A stretch of 64,000 bases of DNA from Streptantibioticus rubrisoli (GCF_024436055.1 NZ_JANFNH010000008.1:1-64000); one strand, 5' to 3'; counted from the stretch's first letter, positions 35,241 to 44,215 are shown. A program made the numbers and translations. The notes: generated from the letters alone by a model not told the origin.

Positions 35241-36524
35241 TCAGAGGTGTCCGCTGACGAACTCGGCCACCTGCGAACCGAGTTGCTGCCCCGAGCGGTT
35301 GTCGATGCTGGTGTGCTGACCGGCCCAGATACGGCTGAGCGCGGCATCGCTGGCGGCGGCCGGGACGCTGTCGAAGGTCCGGGTGGTGCCCTTCGCGGTC
35401 AGCGCGAGATGGTGCTGTGCGCCGAAGAACCCGGTGAGCACCGACTGCGCCACCTGACTGAGCGCGGCGTGCGCGCCCGGGAAGGACGGGTCAGGCGCGG
35501 TCGGCAGCAGCGGCGTCCAGCCGGGGTCGCCCATCACGCGCGGGTTGTAGTGCGTGCCGCCCAGCCGGATGGCGGTGACCGGGCGCCAGACCCGGTAGTG
35601 GTACTTGGCGTCGTACAGCGCGATCACGGTGTCGGCCAGCGACAGGTCGAGGGTGGCGAAGGCTTTCACCGTCTTTTCCAGGCTGGTGTTCTGGGCGGTC
35701 GCCAGGTCCTGTGCGGCCTGGTTCCAGAGGTTCCAGATGGGCGCCGCCGCCCAGAACCTTCCGGACGCGGTCTGGTCGGGGGTGCGGGTGGCGCTGGTGT
35801 CCTGGCCCAGTTTCTCGACCTCGTTCAGCGCTGCCGCGTACGCGGCACTGCTGACCGGCGGTGGCGCGGCGGGCCGGAACTGGCTCGCGCTGGTCAACAC
35901 GAACGGCTTGACCGAGCCCCAGTTGGTGTACACCGGTGCGGGCGAGCCCGGCGTCGGCCGGTACGCGCCCGGCCCGGCCCCGGGGACGAAGCGTGGGGGT
36001 ACGGCCGAGGAGCCGTCGTGGGAGCGCAGTGCGATCAGCCGACGGGCGACCGCGGCGCCGACCCGGATGCCGTTCCGCTTGGCGCCGCCGCCGGGTATCG
36101 CGGCCAGCTGGCCGGTCAGCCGCTGGTCGACCCGGGCCCGCATGGCCGGGTAGAGGGCGACCAGCACGTCGTGTGCCGCCTGGTCCGCCGCCGCGTCCGC
36201 GCGGGCGCCACGCGGCGCGGCCACCGAGAACAGATAGGAGGGGTCCGCCCGGGTGATGGCCACCACCGCGTCGTACTCGGCGGCCTGCAGGATCGCGAAG
36301 CTGCGCGTCGGGTGGACGGTGGCCGGTTGGGCCTTCGGATCGCTCAGGATCGAGATGAGCTCACGGTTCCACTCCACCACCGACGTGCCTGATCCAGCGG
36401 CGGCTGGCCGGTTGACGGCCGGGTGCGCGACGGTGGCGGCGCTGGTCCCGTAGGCCGGTGCGGTGAGTCCGGCGGCCAACGCGGTTCCGGTCAGTACGGC
36501 GAGTGTCTTGCCTATTCCGCCCAT
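35241..36524 (-). CDS. Vanadium-dependent haloperoxidase / PAP2 superfamily secreted protein
   Basis: Protein of 427 residues with a signal peptide (about 1-30). The phosphate/vanadate-binding motifs of the PAP2-haloperoxidase fold are visible in order: KYHYRVWRP (K-x6-RP), PSFPGAHA (in place of the simple PSGH) and SRIWAGQHTSID (SR-x5-H). Similar secreted proteins are common in Streptomyces; only some are true haloperoxidases, the rest may be phosphatases. The ATG at 36522-36524 follows AAGGAA. It is divergent from the PPOX/NRPS-like cluster with 387 bp between them, so it could be a tailoring enzyme of that cluster, but its signal peptide argues for an extracellular role. Confidence 0.87.
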   Translation of the reverse strand: MGGIGKTLAVLTGTALAAGLTAPAYGTSAATVAHPAVNRPAAAGSGTSVVEWNRELISILSDPKAQPATVHPTRSFAILQAAEYDAVVAITRADPSYLFSVAAPRGARADAAADQAAHDVLVALYPAMRARVDQRLTGQLAAIPGGGAKRNGIRVGAAVARRLIALRSHDGSSAVPPRFVPGAGPGAYRPTPGSPAPVYTNWGSVKPFVLTSASQFRPAAPPPVSSAAYAAALNEVEKLGQDTSATRTPDQTASGRFWAAAPIWNLWNQAAQDLATAQNTSLEKTVKAFATLDLSLADTVIALYDAKYHYRVWRPVTAIRLGGTHYNPRVMGDPGWTPLLPTAPDPSFPGAHAALSQVAQSVLTGFFGAQHHLALTAKGTTRTFDSVPAAASDAALSRIWAGQHTSIDNRSGQQLGSQVAEFVSGHL

Positions 36525-36911
36525 GTCCTGTGGCTTCCTTTCGCTGACGACGGATTCTGGAAAACCGTCGGCCATAGCCCCTTGTCGAAAGCTCGACGGG
36601 CAGGGTGTAACAGGCACCCGTCTGCCGGACTGTTGAACTCGGTCGGCCGTCCGCCAAAGGCGGTGCCGCTCACCGATACGGCCGGTGGCCAGATACACAC
36701 TGCGGGCACCCTCGGCACCCCGCAACTCCGGCCGCACGACCCGAGTGGCCCATCCCCGATCGGCGCAATGGCGAGCCGCGAATCCTACATCCCGGGGATT
36801 GGCCCGGCATGTCGGTGTACATGGCGCAGCGCCGGGCACCGAACATGCGAATCTCGTTCTGTCACGCCTCTTTTCAGCAGCCCACCCGCCACCCGAAAGG
36901 CGTAACCGACA
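36525..36911. other. 387-bp divergent promoter region
   Basis: This region separates the leftward haloperoxidase-like gene from the rightward biosynthetic operon and must carry both promoters. I see no gene, no clear dyad and no riboswitch in it. GAAAGG about 10 bases before 36912 serves the PPOX gene. Confidence 0.5.
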
Positions 36912-37364
36912 GTGGATTTGGCGATGTCCGTGGAAGACCGGGAGAAGTTCCTCGCCGACATGCATGTGGGGGTGCTCGGAGTGCACGATCCACGCGGTGT
37001 GCGGGCACCACTGCTGGTGCCGGTCTGGTACGGGTACGAGCCCGGCGGCGAGGTACTGGTGCAGACGGGACGGGAGTCGGTGAAAGCCCGACTGGTCCGC
37101 GAGTCGGGACGGTTCAGCCTGTGCGCACAAAAGGAATCCGCCCCCTACCAGTACGTCAGCGTGGAAGGCCCGGTCGTGGCCGTTGACGATCCGGTGCCAC
37201 CGGCCCAGCGCGAAGCGCTGGCGCACCGCTATCTGGACCCGGAGACCGCCTCGGCGTATCTGAAGGCCAACGAACGCCAACTCAGTGACGACATCCTCTT
37301 CCATATGCGCCCGCAGCGCTGGCGCACCGCCGACTTCTCCGCATTCGCCGCGGAATTCAACTAG
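36912..37364 (+). CDS. Pyridoxamine 5'-phosphate oxidase (PPOX)-fold protein
   Basis: Protein of 150 residues with the split-barrel flavin-binding pattern: FLADMHVGVLGVHDPRGVRAPLLVPVWYGYEPGGEVLVQTG and then KARLVRESGRFSLCAQKESAPYQYVSVEGPVVAV. Proteins of this size bind FMN or F420 (or haem) and catalyse redox steps or simply sequester flavin. It starts at GTG 36912 (an ATG 4 codons later is possible) and ends 23 bp before the NRPS-like gene, in the same operon, which suggests a role in the same pathway or in self-protection. Confidence 0.85.
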   Translation: MDLAMSVEDREKFLADMHVGVLGVHDPRGVRAPLLVPVWYGYEPGGEVLVQTGRESVKARLVRESGRFSLCAQKESAPYQYVSVEGPVVAVDDPVPPAQREALAHRYLDPETASAYLKANERQLSDDILFHMRPQRWRTADFSAFAAEFN

Positions 37365-37387
37365 CAAGGGCGAGGGGCAGGTCTGCG

Positions 37388-40384
37388 ATGACGATCGCTG
37401 GCGCGACGCGGAATGCGGAAGGCCCGCAGGATGGCTGCCTGCACGAGTTGTTCGACGCACAGGCGGCGCTCCGCCCCCGTGCACACGCCGCCGTGCACCA
37501 CGGCCGCGCCCTGGCCTACGGTGAACTCAAGGCAGCCTCCGAGGAGTTGGCCGCCCGCCTGCACCACGCAGGGGTGCGGTACGGCGACACCGTGGGCGTC
37601 CTCGGAAACCGCTCGCTGGAAGCGCTGGTCGCGTTCGTGGGCATCCTCAAGACCGGCGCCGCCTACGTCCCCCTGGACGACACCTCGCCGCCGCACCGCC
37701 TCCAGGCCATGGCCGACGAAGCCGGAGTGCAAACCGTCGTGACGCTGCCCGGCAGCGTCCGCCGACTCCGCCGGGTACGTACCCACATCGACCTGGCCGC
37801 CCCGGCGCCCGCCAGCCCCGACAACGTACCGCGGCCGCGGACCACCCCGGCGGACTGCGCCTACGTGATGTTCACCTCCGGATCGACCGGCCGCCCCAAA
37901 CCGGTGGCCGTTCCGCACCGCGGCGTGGTGCGGCTGGCCGTCTCGGACCTGGTCGCACAGCGACCGCGCCCGGGCGAGCGGGTGCTGCACGCCTACGGGC
38001 TGTCCTCGGACGCCTCCACGATCGAGATCTGGGCCGCCCTGCTGGGCGGTGGCTGCCTGGTCCTGGTCGACCGGGAGGATCTGCTCTCGCCCGCGGTGCT
38101 GGAGGAGCGGCTGGCCGCCGAGCGGGTGGCCATCGCCTATCTGACGACGGGCGTCTTCCACCACGTGGCCCGCGCCCGGCCGCAGGCACTGCGCACCCTG
38201 CGGTTCGCGTCCGCGGGCGGCGAGGCGATGGATCCGGACCTGACCCGCGCCGTACTGGCGGCCTGTCCGGACACCACCGTCGTCAACTTCTACGGGCCGA
38301 CCGAGAACAGCGTGGTCTCCACCGCCTACGTGGTGCGTGAACTCCCAGCGGGCCAGCAGAGCGTGCCGATCGGCCGCCCCCTGGAGCATTCCGTCTGCCA
38401 CGTCCTGCGGGAGGACGGCACGCCCGCCGAGGTGGGGGAGGAGGGTGAACTGTTCGTCGGCGGCGAGGGCCTGGCCCTGGGCTACCTCGGCGACCCCGAA
38501 CTGACCGCCGCCCGCTTCGTGGAGCGCCCGGTCGCCCCCGGCACCCGGCTGTACCGCACCGGGGACCGTGCCGTCCGGCGGGAGGACGGCGAACTGGAGT
38601 ACCGCGGCCGGGCGGACCGCCAGATCAAACTGCGCGGACAACGCATCGAACTGGACGAGATCGAGGCCCGGCTACGGGCGGACGACGCGGTCGGCGAGGC
38701 CGTCGTGGAAGAGGACGGCGACACCCTGACCGGCTACGTCACCCCCGCCCGCGAGGCAGAGGCGGTGCCGCTGGACCGGGTGCGCAAGGAGTTGGCAGCA
38801 TGGCTGCCCCCGGCGGCGGTCCCGGCCCGGCTGGTGGAGGTCGCGCAGTTCCCGGTCACCGCGGCGGGCAAGGTCGACCGACGCCGACTGCGGGAGGTCG
38901 CGGACCGCGTCGCACCGGTCGAAGTCCCGGGCGAGCACGGCCCGTTGGCCGATGTCTGGCAGACCGTGCTGCGCGCCCAACCAGGCGCCGACGATGACTT
39001 CTTCGAACTCGGCGGTGACTCACTGCTGGCCGCCGAGGTCGTCAACCGCACTCTGACCGCGCTGGACATCGACGCCCGGCACGGCAGCACCCTGGTGCAC
39101 AGCCTGCTCCGGCACCCCACGCTGCGCGGCTACACCGCGGCCGTGGACGCCATCCAGCACAGCAAGTCACCGCATACGTCGTCCCCGGTGGACTACCGGG
39201 CCGAAGCCCGGCTCGGCTTCACCCTGCCAACGCCCCGGGCACCCGCCCCCAACTGGCGGCGGCCCCGCGACGTACTGCTCACCGGCGCCTCCGGATTCGT
39301 CGGCGCCTTCCTCCTCGACCGGTTGCTGCGCCGCACCGACGCCCGCATCCACTGCCCGGTGCGCAGCCGGGACCGAACCCACGCCGAACACCGCGTGACG
39401 GCGAACCTGGCCCGCTACGGCCTGCCCCGCCCACCGGCCGACCGCCTCGTCTGCTTCCCGGCCGACCTCGCCGAGGAAGACCTGGGCCTGCCGGTCGGCC
39501 ACACCGACGAACTCGCCGACATCCTCGACCTCGTGGTGCACGCCGCGGCTCAGGTCAACTTCCTCTATCCGTACGACGCTTTGCGCAGAGCCAATGTGAG
39601 CGCCACCAAACAGCTGGTGCGGCTGGCGGCGCAGCGCGCAGTGCCCGTGCACTTCCTGTCCACCATCGCCGTGGTGGCTGGCTTCGGTACCGCGGGCGTA
39701 CGCGAGGTGGCCGAGGATCTTCCCCTGGACCACGCCGACCGGCTCACCATGGGCTACGCCGAGAGCAAGTGGGTCGCGGAACAGTCACTTCAGGAGGCCG
39801 CGCGACAGGGCCTGCCGATCGCGGTCTACCGCCCCTACGAAGTCACCGGCGACCGCGACACCGGTGCCTGCAACACCGAAACCGCCATCTGCTCACTGTT
39901 CAAGACCGTCGCCGAGACCGGCCTCGCCCCCGACATCCCGCTCCCGTTGGACTTCGTACCCGCCGACTACCTCGCCGAAGCCGTCGTCCGTATCGCCACC
40001 GAACAGCCCGCGACCAACCTCACGTACCACCTCACCAACCCCCGCCCGGCGACGCTGCACGCCATGCTCGACCGGATGCGCGCCGCGGGGCACCAGATCC
40101 GCCAACTGCCCTACCGGGAATGGGTCGACGAACTGGTCCGTCATGTCGCACGCAATCCCACCAGCCCCACCGCACCGTTCGTGTCGCTGTGCGTGGACCG
40201 CAGCCACAAGGCGGACATGTCCGTCAAGGAGATGTACTTCGAAGGCACGTTCCCGACGCTGGGACGCACCAACGTCGAGCGCGCCGTCGGCGACCTGCCG
40301 TGCCCGCCCGTGGACGCCGACCTGCTGGACCGCTACCTGGAGTACTTCTACGCGACCGGCTACATCGAACGACCCACGAAGTAG
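37388..40384 (+). CDS. NRPS-like A-T-R protein (adenylation, carrier, thioester reductase)
   Basis: Protein of 998 residues. The adenylation domain (about 20-510) has FTSGSTGRPKP (A3, near 160), SDASTIEIWAALLGGG (A4, keeping the Asp that binds the substrate amino group), NFYGPTEN (A5) and the catalytic Lys in AAGKVDRRR near 493. A carrier domain follows with DDFFELGGDSLL (Ser near 544), then an NAD(P)-dependent reductase domain (about 620-998) with LLTGASGFVG near 629 and GYAESK near 787. It has no condensation domain, so it should load one amino-acid-like substrate and release it as an aldehyde or alcohol. The pocket residues read by eye do not match a specificity I know. Two P450 genes and a tautomerase follow in the operon. 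Confidence 0.93.
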   Translation: MTIAGATRNAEGPQDGCLHELFDAQAALRPRAHAAVHHGRALAYGELKAASEELAARLHHAGVRYGDTVGVLGNRSLEALVAFVGILKTGAAYVPLDDTSPPHRLQAMADEAGVQTVVTLPGSVRRLRRVRTHIDLAAPAPASPDNVPRPRTTPADCAYVMFTSGSTGRPKPVAVPHRGVVRLAVSDLVAQRPRPGERVLHAYGLSSDASTIEIWAALLGGGCLVLVDREDLLSPAVLEERLAAERVAIAYLTTGVFHHVARARPQALRTLRFASAGGEAMDPDLTRAVLAACPDTTVVNFYGPTENSVVSTAYVVRELPAGQQSVPIGRPLEHSVCHVLREDGTPAEVGEEGELFVGGEGLALGYLGDPELTAARFVERPVAPGTRLYRTGDRAVRREDGELEYRGRADRQIKLRGQRIELDEIEARLRADDAVGEAVVEEDGDTLTGYVTPAREAEAVPLDRVRKELAAWLPPAAVPARLVEVAQFPVTAAGKVDRRRLREVADRVAPVEVPGEHGPLADVWQTVLRAQPGADDDFFELGGDSLLAAEVVNRTLTALDIDARHGSTLVHSLLRHPTLRGYTAAVDAIQHSKSPHTSSPVDYRAEARLGFTLPTPRAPAPNWRRPRDVLLTGASGFVGAFLLDRLLRRTDARIHCPVRSRDRTHAEHRVTANLARYGLPRPPADRLVCFPADLAEEDLGLPVGHTDELADILDLVVHAAAQVNFLYPYDALRRANVSATKQLVRLAAQRAVPVHFLSTIAVVAGFGTAGVREVAEDLPLDHADRLTMGYAESKWVAEQSLQEAARQGLPIAVYRPYEVTGDRDTGACNTETAICSLFKTVAETGLAPDIPLPLDFVPADYLAEAVVRIATEQPATNLTYHLTNPRPATLHAMLDRMRAAGHQIRQLPYREWVDELVRHVARNPTSPTAPFVSLCVDRSHKADMSVKEMYFEGTFPTLGRTNVERAVGDLPCPPVDADLLDRYLEYFYATGYIERPTK

Positions 40385-40426
40385 CGGCACTTCCCCCAGA
40401 AACGGCAACCCGGAAGGCCAGCCAGC

Positions 40427-41638
40427 ATGACCGCACCGTCCCCCCAAGCGCCGGACCGCGAACCCGACGTGCTGGACTTCCCGCTCCCGCCACCGGGCAG
40501 CATGGGCCCGCCCGAGCAGTACGCACGGCTGCGCACCGACTGCCCGGTGGCCCGGGTCGGTATGCCGCTGGGCGCCACCGCCTGGTACGTCACCCGTTAC
40601 GACGACGTACGCGAACTCATCGCCGACCCACGGCTGGTCAGACCCACCATCAACGACTGGCCTGCCCGCCGCGACGACCCCGCTCACCACGGCCCCGCCC
40701 TGACCACCATGGCGGAACTGGAGGGCCCACGGCATGCCGCGCTGCGTCGGGCAGTCGGTCCGGCGTTCAGCGCCAGGTCCATCCGGGACCGCATGCCGCG
40801 CATCCGGTGCCTCGCCGAGCGACTGCTGGCGGATTTCCAGGACCGCGGTAGCCCCGGCGACCTGGTCGCCGGATTCACCGAGCCGTTCCCCCTGCTGGTG
40901 CTGTGCGACCTGGTGGGCATCCCGTACGAGGACCGAAACCGCTTCCTGCCCGTACTGGACGACGCGCTCGATGGGATGGTGAGCGCGCGGGAGAGCCGCC
41001 GGGTCACCGATCTGCTGCGCGGGTACGTCGGCGAACTCATCGCACGCAAAAGGCGATCACCCGGTGACGATGTGCTGAGCCAACTCGTCCACCAGTGCGG
41101 CGAGGGGGAGTTGAACGATGAGGACCTGCTCGCCTTCGGGTTGTCCATGCTCACCGTTGGCTTCGGCATCAGCGGCTTCTTCCTGGCCAACGCGGTGCAC
41201 ACACTGCTGGCCCAGCCCGGCCACTACGCCCGGCTGCGCGACGCACGGCATCTGATGTCCGACGCGGTGGAGGAAGTGCTGCGCTACATGCCGGTGATGA
41301 ACGGCACCGTCCTGCTGCTGGCCACCGAGGACGTCGAGGTGAACGGGCAGACGGTCCGCAAGGGCGAAGCCGTGGTGCCCGTGCTCGCCTCCGCCAACCG
41401 CGACGAGAGCGTGTTTACCGACGCCGACCGGCTCGACCTGTGCCGGGCCGCCAACAACCACCTCGCCTTCGGCCGGGGCGTCCACTACTGCCTCGGCTCC
41501 CATCTGGCGCGCGCCGAACTCACCGTGGGACTTGAGGCGTTGTTCGACCACTTCCCACTACTGCGCCTGGCTGGCACACCCACCTGGGACGACGAGTCCC
41601 TGACGAAGTCACCACTGACCCTGCCGGTCAGCTGGTGA
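40427..41638 (+). CDS. Cytochrome P450 (first of a tandem pair), atypical I-helix
   Basis: Protein of 403 residues with P450 signatures: EEVLRYMP (ExxR), ANRDESVFTDADRLDLCR and haem loop FGRGVHYCLGSHLARAEL (Cys near 355). In the I-helix, where AGxD/ET is normal, it reads VGFGIS: the acid is Gly and the Thr is Ile. Oxygen activation may thus differ, as in P450s that couple or rearrange substrates (the C-terminal LPVSW and lengths resemble CYP121-like enzymes). The ATG at 40427 lies 42 bp after the NRPS-like stop with GGAAGG in front. It is clearly paralogous to the next gene over its whole length. Confidence 0.93.
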   Translation: MTAPSPQAPDREPDVLDFPLPPPGSMGPPEQYARLRTDCPVARVGMPLGATAWYVTRYDDVRELIADPRLVRPTINDWPARRDDPAHHGPALTTMAELEGPRHAALRRAVGPAFSARSIRDRMPRIRCLAERLLADFQDRGSPGDLVAGFTEPFPLLVLCDLVGIPYEDRNRFLPVLDDALDGMVSARESRRVTDLLRGYVGELIARKRRSPGDDVLSQLVHQCGEGELNDEDLLAFGLSMLTVGFGISGFFLANAVHTLLAQPGHYARLRDARHLMSDAVEEVLRYMPVMNGTVLLLATEDVEVNGQTVRKGEAVVPVLASANRDESVFTDADRLDLCRAANNHLAFGRGVHYCLGSHLARAELTVGLEALFDHFPLLRLAGTPTWDDESLTKSPLTLPVSW

Positions 41639-41652
41639 GGGAGGACCGAGCC

Positions 41653-42867
41653 GTGACCGGCACACCGCGGACGGCGCCGCCGGCACCCGACATGGATATG
41701 CCCATCCCGCCACCCGGCAGCATGGGACCGCCCACCGAATATCCACGGCTGCGCGAGCAGTGTCCGCTGGCCAGGGTACGGCTGCCGATCGGCGCCACCG
41801 CCTGGTACGTCACCCGCTACGACGATGTGCGCGACCTGATCGCGGATCCCCGCCTCGTCAGACCCACCATCAACGACTGGCCGCCCGGTGCCCGCGGTGC
41901 CAGCGCCGACGACGAGCCGGGCCTGATCACCATGATGGAACTCAACGGCCCACGGCACGCCGCCCTGCGCAGGGCGTTGGCCGAGCCGTTCAGCGTGCGT
42001 TCCATCCGGCGCCGACTGCCGTGCGTCCAGCGCTGCGCCGACCTTCTGCTGGACGAGTTCGCCGAGCGCGGTCGGCCCGGCGACGTGGTCGTGGGGTTCT
42101 GCGAGCCGTTCCCGTTGCTGGTGATGTGTGAGCTGGTGGGCATCCCGTACGCGGACCGTGAGTACTTCCTGCCCATGGCGGACGCCGCCCTCGGCGCGCT
42201 GGTCACCCTGGAGGAGGGCCGCGAAGCCACCCGCCTGCTGCGCGAGTACATCCACACGCTGCTGGACCGCAAGCGGCGCGAGCCCGCCGACGACATGCTC
42301 ACCCAACTCGTGTCCGACTGCGACCGCGGCACCCTGGACGAGGAGGGCGTGCTGAACTTCGGCCTGTCCATGCTCATCGCCGGATACCGCACGAGCACCA
42401 TGTTCCTGAGCAACGCCGTACTGGCCCTGCTCACCGAACCCGGCCAGTACGCCCGGCTGCGTGACGACCGCGGTCTGCTGCCCGGTGCGGTGGAGGAACT
42501 CCTGCGCTACGTACCAGTGATGAACGGGGTCGTCGTCCTGCAGGCGGTGGCGGACATCGAGTTGCACGGCCGCACCATCCGCGCGGGCGACGCGGTGCTT
42601 CCGGTGCTCGCCGCGGCCAACCGCGACGAGCGCGTCTTTCCCGACGCCGACCGGCTCAACCTGTGCCGCGCCGACAACCCCCACCTGGTCTTCGGCCGCG
42701 GCCCGCACAACTGCATCGGATCCCATCTGGCCCGCACCGAACTGTCCGTGGGGCTCGGCGCGTTGCTGGACCGCTTCCCCGAACTGCGCATCGCGGAGGG
42801 CCACCACACGATCTGGGACGACGAGTCCCCCAGCAAGTCACCACTGACCCTGCGGGTCGACTGGTAG
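41653..42867 (+). CDS. Cytochrome P450 (second of a tandem pair), atypical I-helix
   Basis: Protein of 404 residues, a paralogue of the preceding P450 that shares long identical stretches (PPPGSMGPP, GATAWYVTRYDDVR, DPRLVRPTINDW). ExxR is in EELLRYVP, the haem loop is FGRGPHNCIGSHLARTEL (Cys near 353). Its I-helix reads AGYRTS: the Thr is kept but the acid is replaced by Arg. The GTG at 41653 follows GGGAGG at 8 bases; an earlier GTG overlapping the upstream stop is less likely. The tandem arrangement suggests duplication followed by specialisation within one pathway. Confidence 0.93.
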   Translation: MTGTPRTAPPAPDMDMPIPPPGSMGPPTEYPRLREQCPLARVRLPIGATAWYVTRYDDVRDLIADPRLVRPTINDWPPGARGASADDEPGLITMMELNGPRHAALRRALAEPFSVRSIRRRLPCVQRCADLLLDEFAERGRPGDVVVGFCEPFPLLVMCELVGIPYADREYFLPMADAALGALVTLEEGREATRLLREYIHTLLDRKRREPADDMLTQLVSDCDRGTLDEEGVLNFGLSMLIAGYRTSTMFLSNAVLALLTEPGQYARLRDDRGLLPGAVEELLRYVPVMNGVVVLQAVADIELHGRTIRAGDAVLPVLAAANRDERVFPDADRLNLCRADNPHLVFGRGPHNCIGSHLARTELSVGLGALLDRFPELRIAEGHHTIWDDESPSKSPLTLRVDW

Positions 42868-42948
42868 CCAACGCGCCACACACCGGCCGCCCGCGCCGTG
42901 CCCGTCTGGCCCGTCGCGGCGTACCGCGCGCCAACAGCCCGCATGTGT

Positions 42949-42966
42949 GTACCTACTAGTATGTAC
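42949..42966. promoter_or_regulatory. 18-bp near-perfect palindrome upstream of the tautomerase gene
   Basis: GTACCTACTAGTATGTAC is symmetric about ACTAGT with 16 of 18 bases matching its complement. It lies 56 bp before the tautomerase ATG and overlaps a possible -10 (TAGTAT at 42957). It looks like a TetR- or MarR-type operator; whether the TetR encoded at 43482-44123 binds it is untested. Confidence 0.55.
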
Positions 42967-43021
42967 GATCGGATCATCGGAGGCCTGCCGCCCAACGCCA
43001 TCCTGAGAGGAATCCTCTGCC

Positions 43022-43429
43022 ATGCCATTCGTTCGTATCGACGCGTTGCGGATCGACAGCGATCGGCTCGACGCGCTCGGCCGCGCCGTGGGCGATGCCC
43101 TGGTGGAAACGATCCGCGTCCCGCCCGAGGACCGGTTCCAGGTACTGACCAGCCATGACGGCACCAACAGCACACTGCGCTACGGCGATTACCTCGGCGT
43201 GCCCCGTGACGAAGGCATCGTGTACGTCGCGATCACGATGCGTTCCGGCCGCAGCGCGGCGCAGAAGCGGGCGCTGTACCGGCGGATCGCCGAACTCGCC
43301 CACGAATACGCTGGAACCGAGCCCCGGAACGTGTTCGTCACCGTCACCGAGAACGAGTCGATCGACTGGTCCTTGGGCTACGGGCTGGCGCAGTACGCGG
43401 AGTCCACCGAGGCGGTCGGCCAACGGTGA
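43022..43429 (+). CDS. Tautomerase superfamily protein (Pro1)
   Basis: Protein of 135 residues that begins MPFVRIDALR, giving the catalytic N-terminal Pro after Met removal. The fold is a double beta-alpha-beta: DRLDALGRAVGDALVETIRVP, then YVAITMRSGRSAAQKRALYRRIAELAHEYAGTEPRNVFVTVTENESIDWSLGYG, which matches the longer 4-oxalocrotonate-tautomerase/MSAD-like members (~130 aa). It catalyses keto-enol or related isomerisation. AGAGGA lies 10 bases before the ATG within a short dyad (43006-43018). The gene is on the same strand and 154 bp after the P450 pair but has its own palindrome-bearing promoter, so it may be a separate unit of the same cluster. Confidence 0.88.
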   Translation: MPFVRIDALRIDSDRLDALGRAVGDALVETIRVPPEDRFQVLTSHDGTNSTLRYGDYLGVPRDEGIVYVAITMRSGRSAAQKRALYRRIAELAHEYAGTEPRNVFVTVTENESIDWSLGYGLAQYAESTEAVGQR

Positions 43430-43481
43430 CACCCACGCGGCCCGCGGGCGGGCACACCTGATGGGGCGCCGGTGGGCGCGA

Positions 43482-44123
43482 TCACGTCGATTGCTCGGTG
43501 GCCGCCGGTGCCGGTCGTGGCGGCACGCTCGTGGTGAACAGTCTGTCCAGGTATTCGTCGACGGCGGTCAGTACGTCCTGGGGCTCGATCACGTCCAGTT
43601 CGATCAGTGTGGTGAAACCAGTGAGGGCGAGCAGCAGATTGGTCTCGGTCACCGGGTCGCGGTCAGGCTGGATGTATCCGTCGGCCATCGCCTGACGGAC
43701 CAACTGCTCGACGAGGGCGCGCCCTTGAGTGATCCCCTCCCGCGCCCGCGCATGGACGGTGCTGTCATGCAGCGCCTCCAGTACGTAGGCGGCGCTCATC
43801 CGGCTGGTCGCGCGAGCGTCGGCGTGCAGGGGCAGCATCTCCGTAAGCATCACTCGCAGTACGTCGCGCGGGTGCGGCTGATCCCCCAGCTCCTGGAGGC
43901 CCTGGTCGACGCGCAGCGATGTCTGCTCTGCCGCGAAGTCCATGGCGAAGGAGAGCATCGCCTCCCGGGAGGTGAAGTAGTGCTGCAACTGCCCGAGGGA
44001 GATGCCCGCCTCCTGGGCAACCTCGCGCATCGTCAGGTGTGCGACGCCGTGCTGCTCCACCACCCGCCAAAGTGCTCGGGCGATCGCTTCGCGGCGTTCG
44101 CGGTGATCCACCTGTTTCGGCAT
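43482..44123 (-). CDS. TetR/AcrR family transcriptional regulator
   Basis: Protein of 213 residues. HTH at about 8-56 (REAIARALWRVVEQHGVAHLTMREVAQEAGISLGQLQHYFTSREAML) is of the AcrR/BetI-like type and is followed by a helical ligand-binding domain typical of BetI/YxaF-like regulators. The ATG at 44121-44123 has GGAG at 9 bases; an ATG 11 codons upstream lacks a ribosome binding site. It is divergent from a carboxylesterase gene 92 bp away, the usual arrangement for a repressor and its target. It could also regulate the adjacent biosynthetic genes. Confidence 0.92.
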   Translation of the reverse strand: MPKQVDHRERREAIARALWRVVEQHGVAHLTMREVAQEAGISLGQLQHYFTSREAMLSFAMDFAAEQTSLRVDQGLQELGDQPHPRDVLRVMLTEMLPLHADARATSRMSAAYVLEALHDSTVHARAREGITQGRALVEQLVRQAMADGYIQPDRDPVTETNLLLALTGFTTLIELDVIEPQDVLTAVDEYLDRLFTTSVPPRPAPAATEQST

Positions 44124-44215
44124 CGTGGGCTTCTCCGTTGGGGTTCGCGTTCCCATACGATTGACATAATACATCTGACCTATAACCCTGGAGGTCCGCT
44201 GAGGATGGAGGCGAC

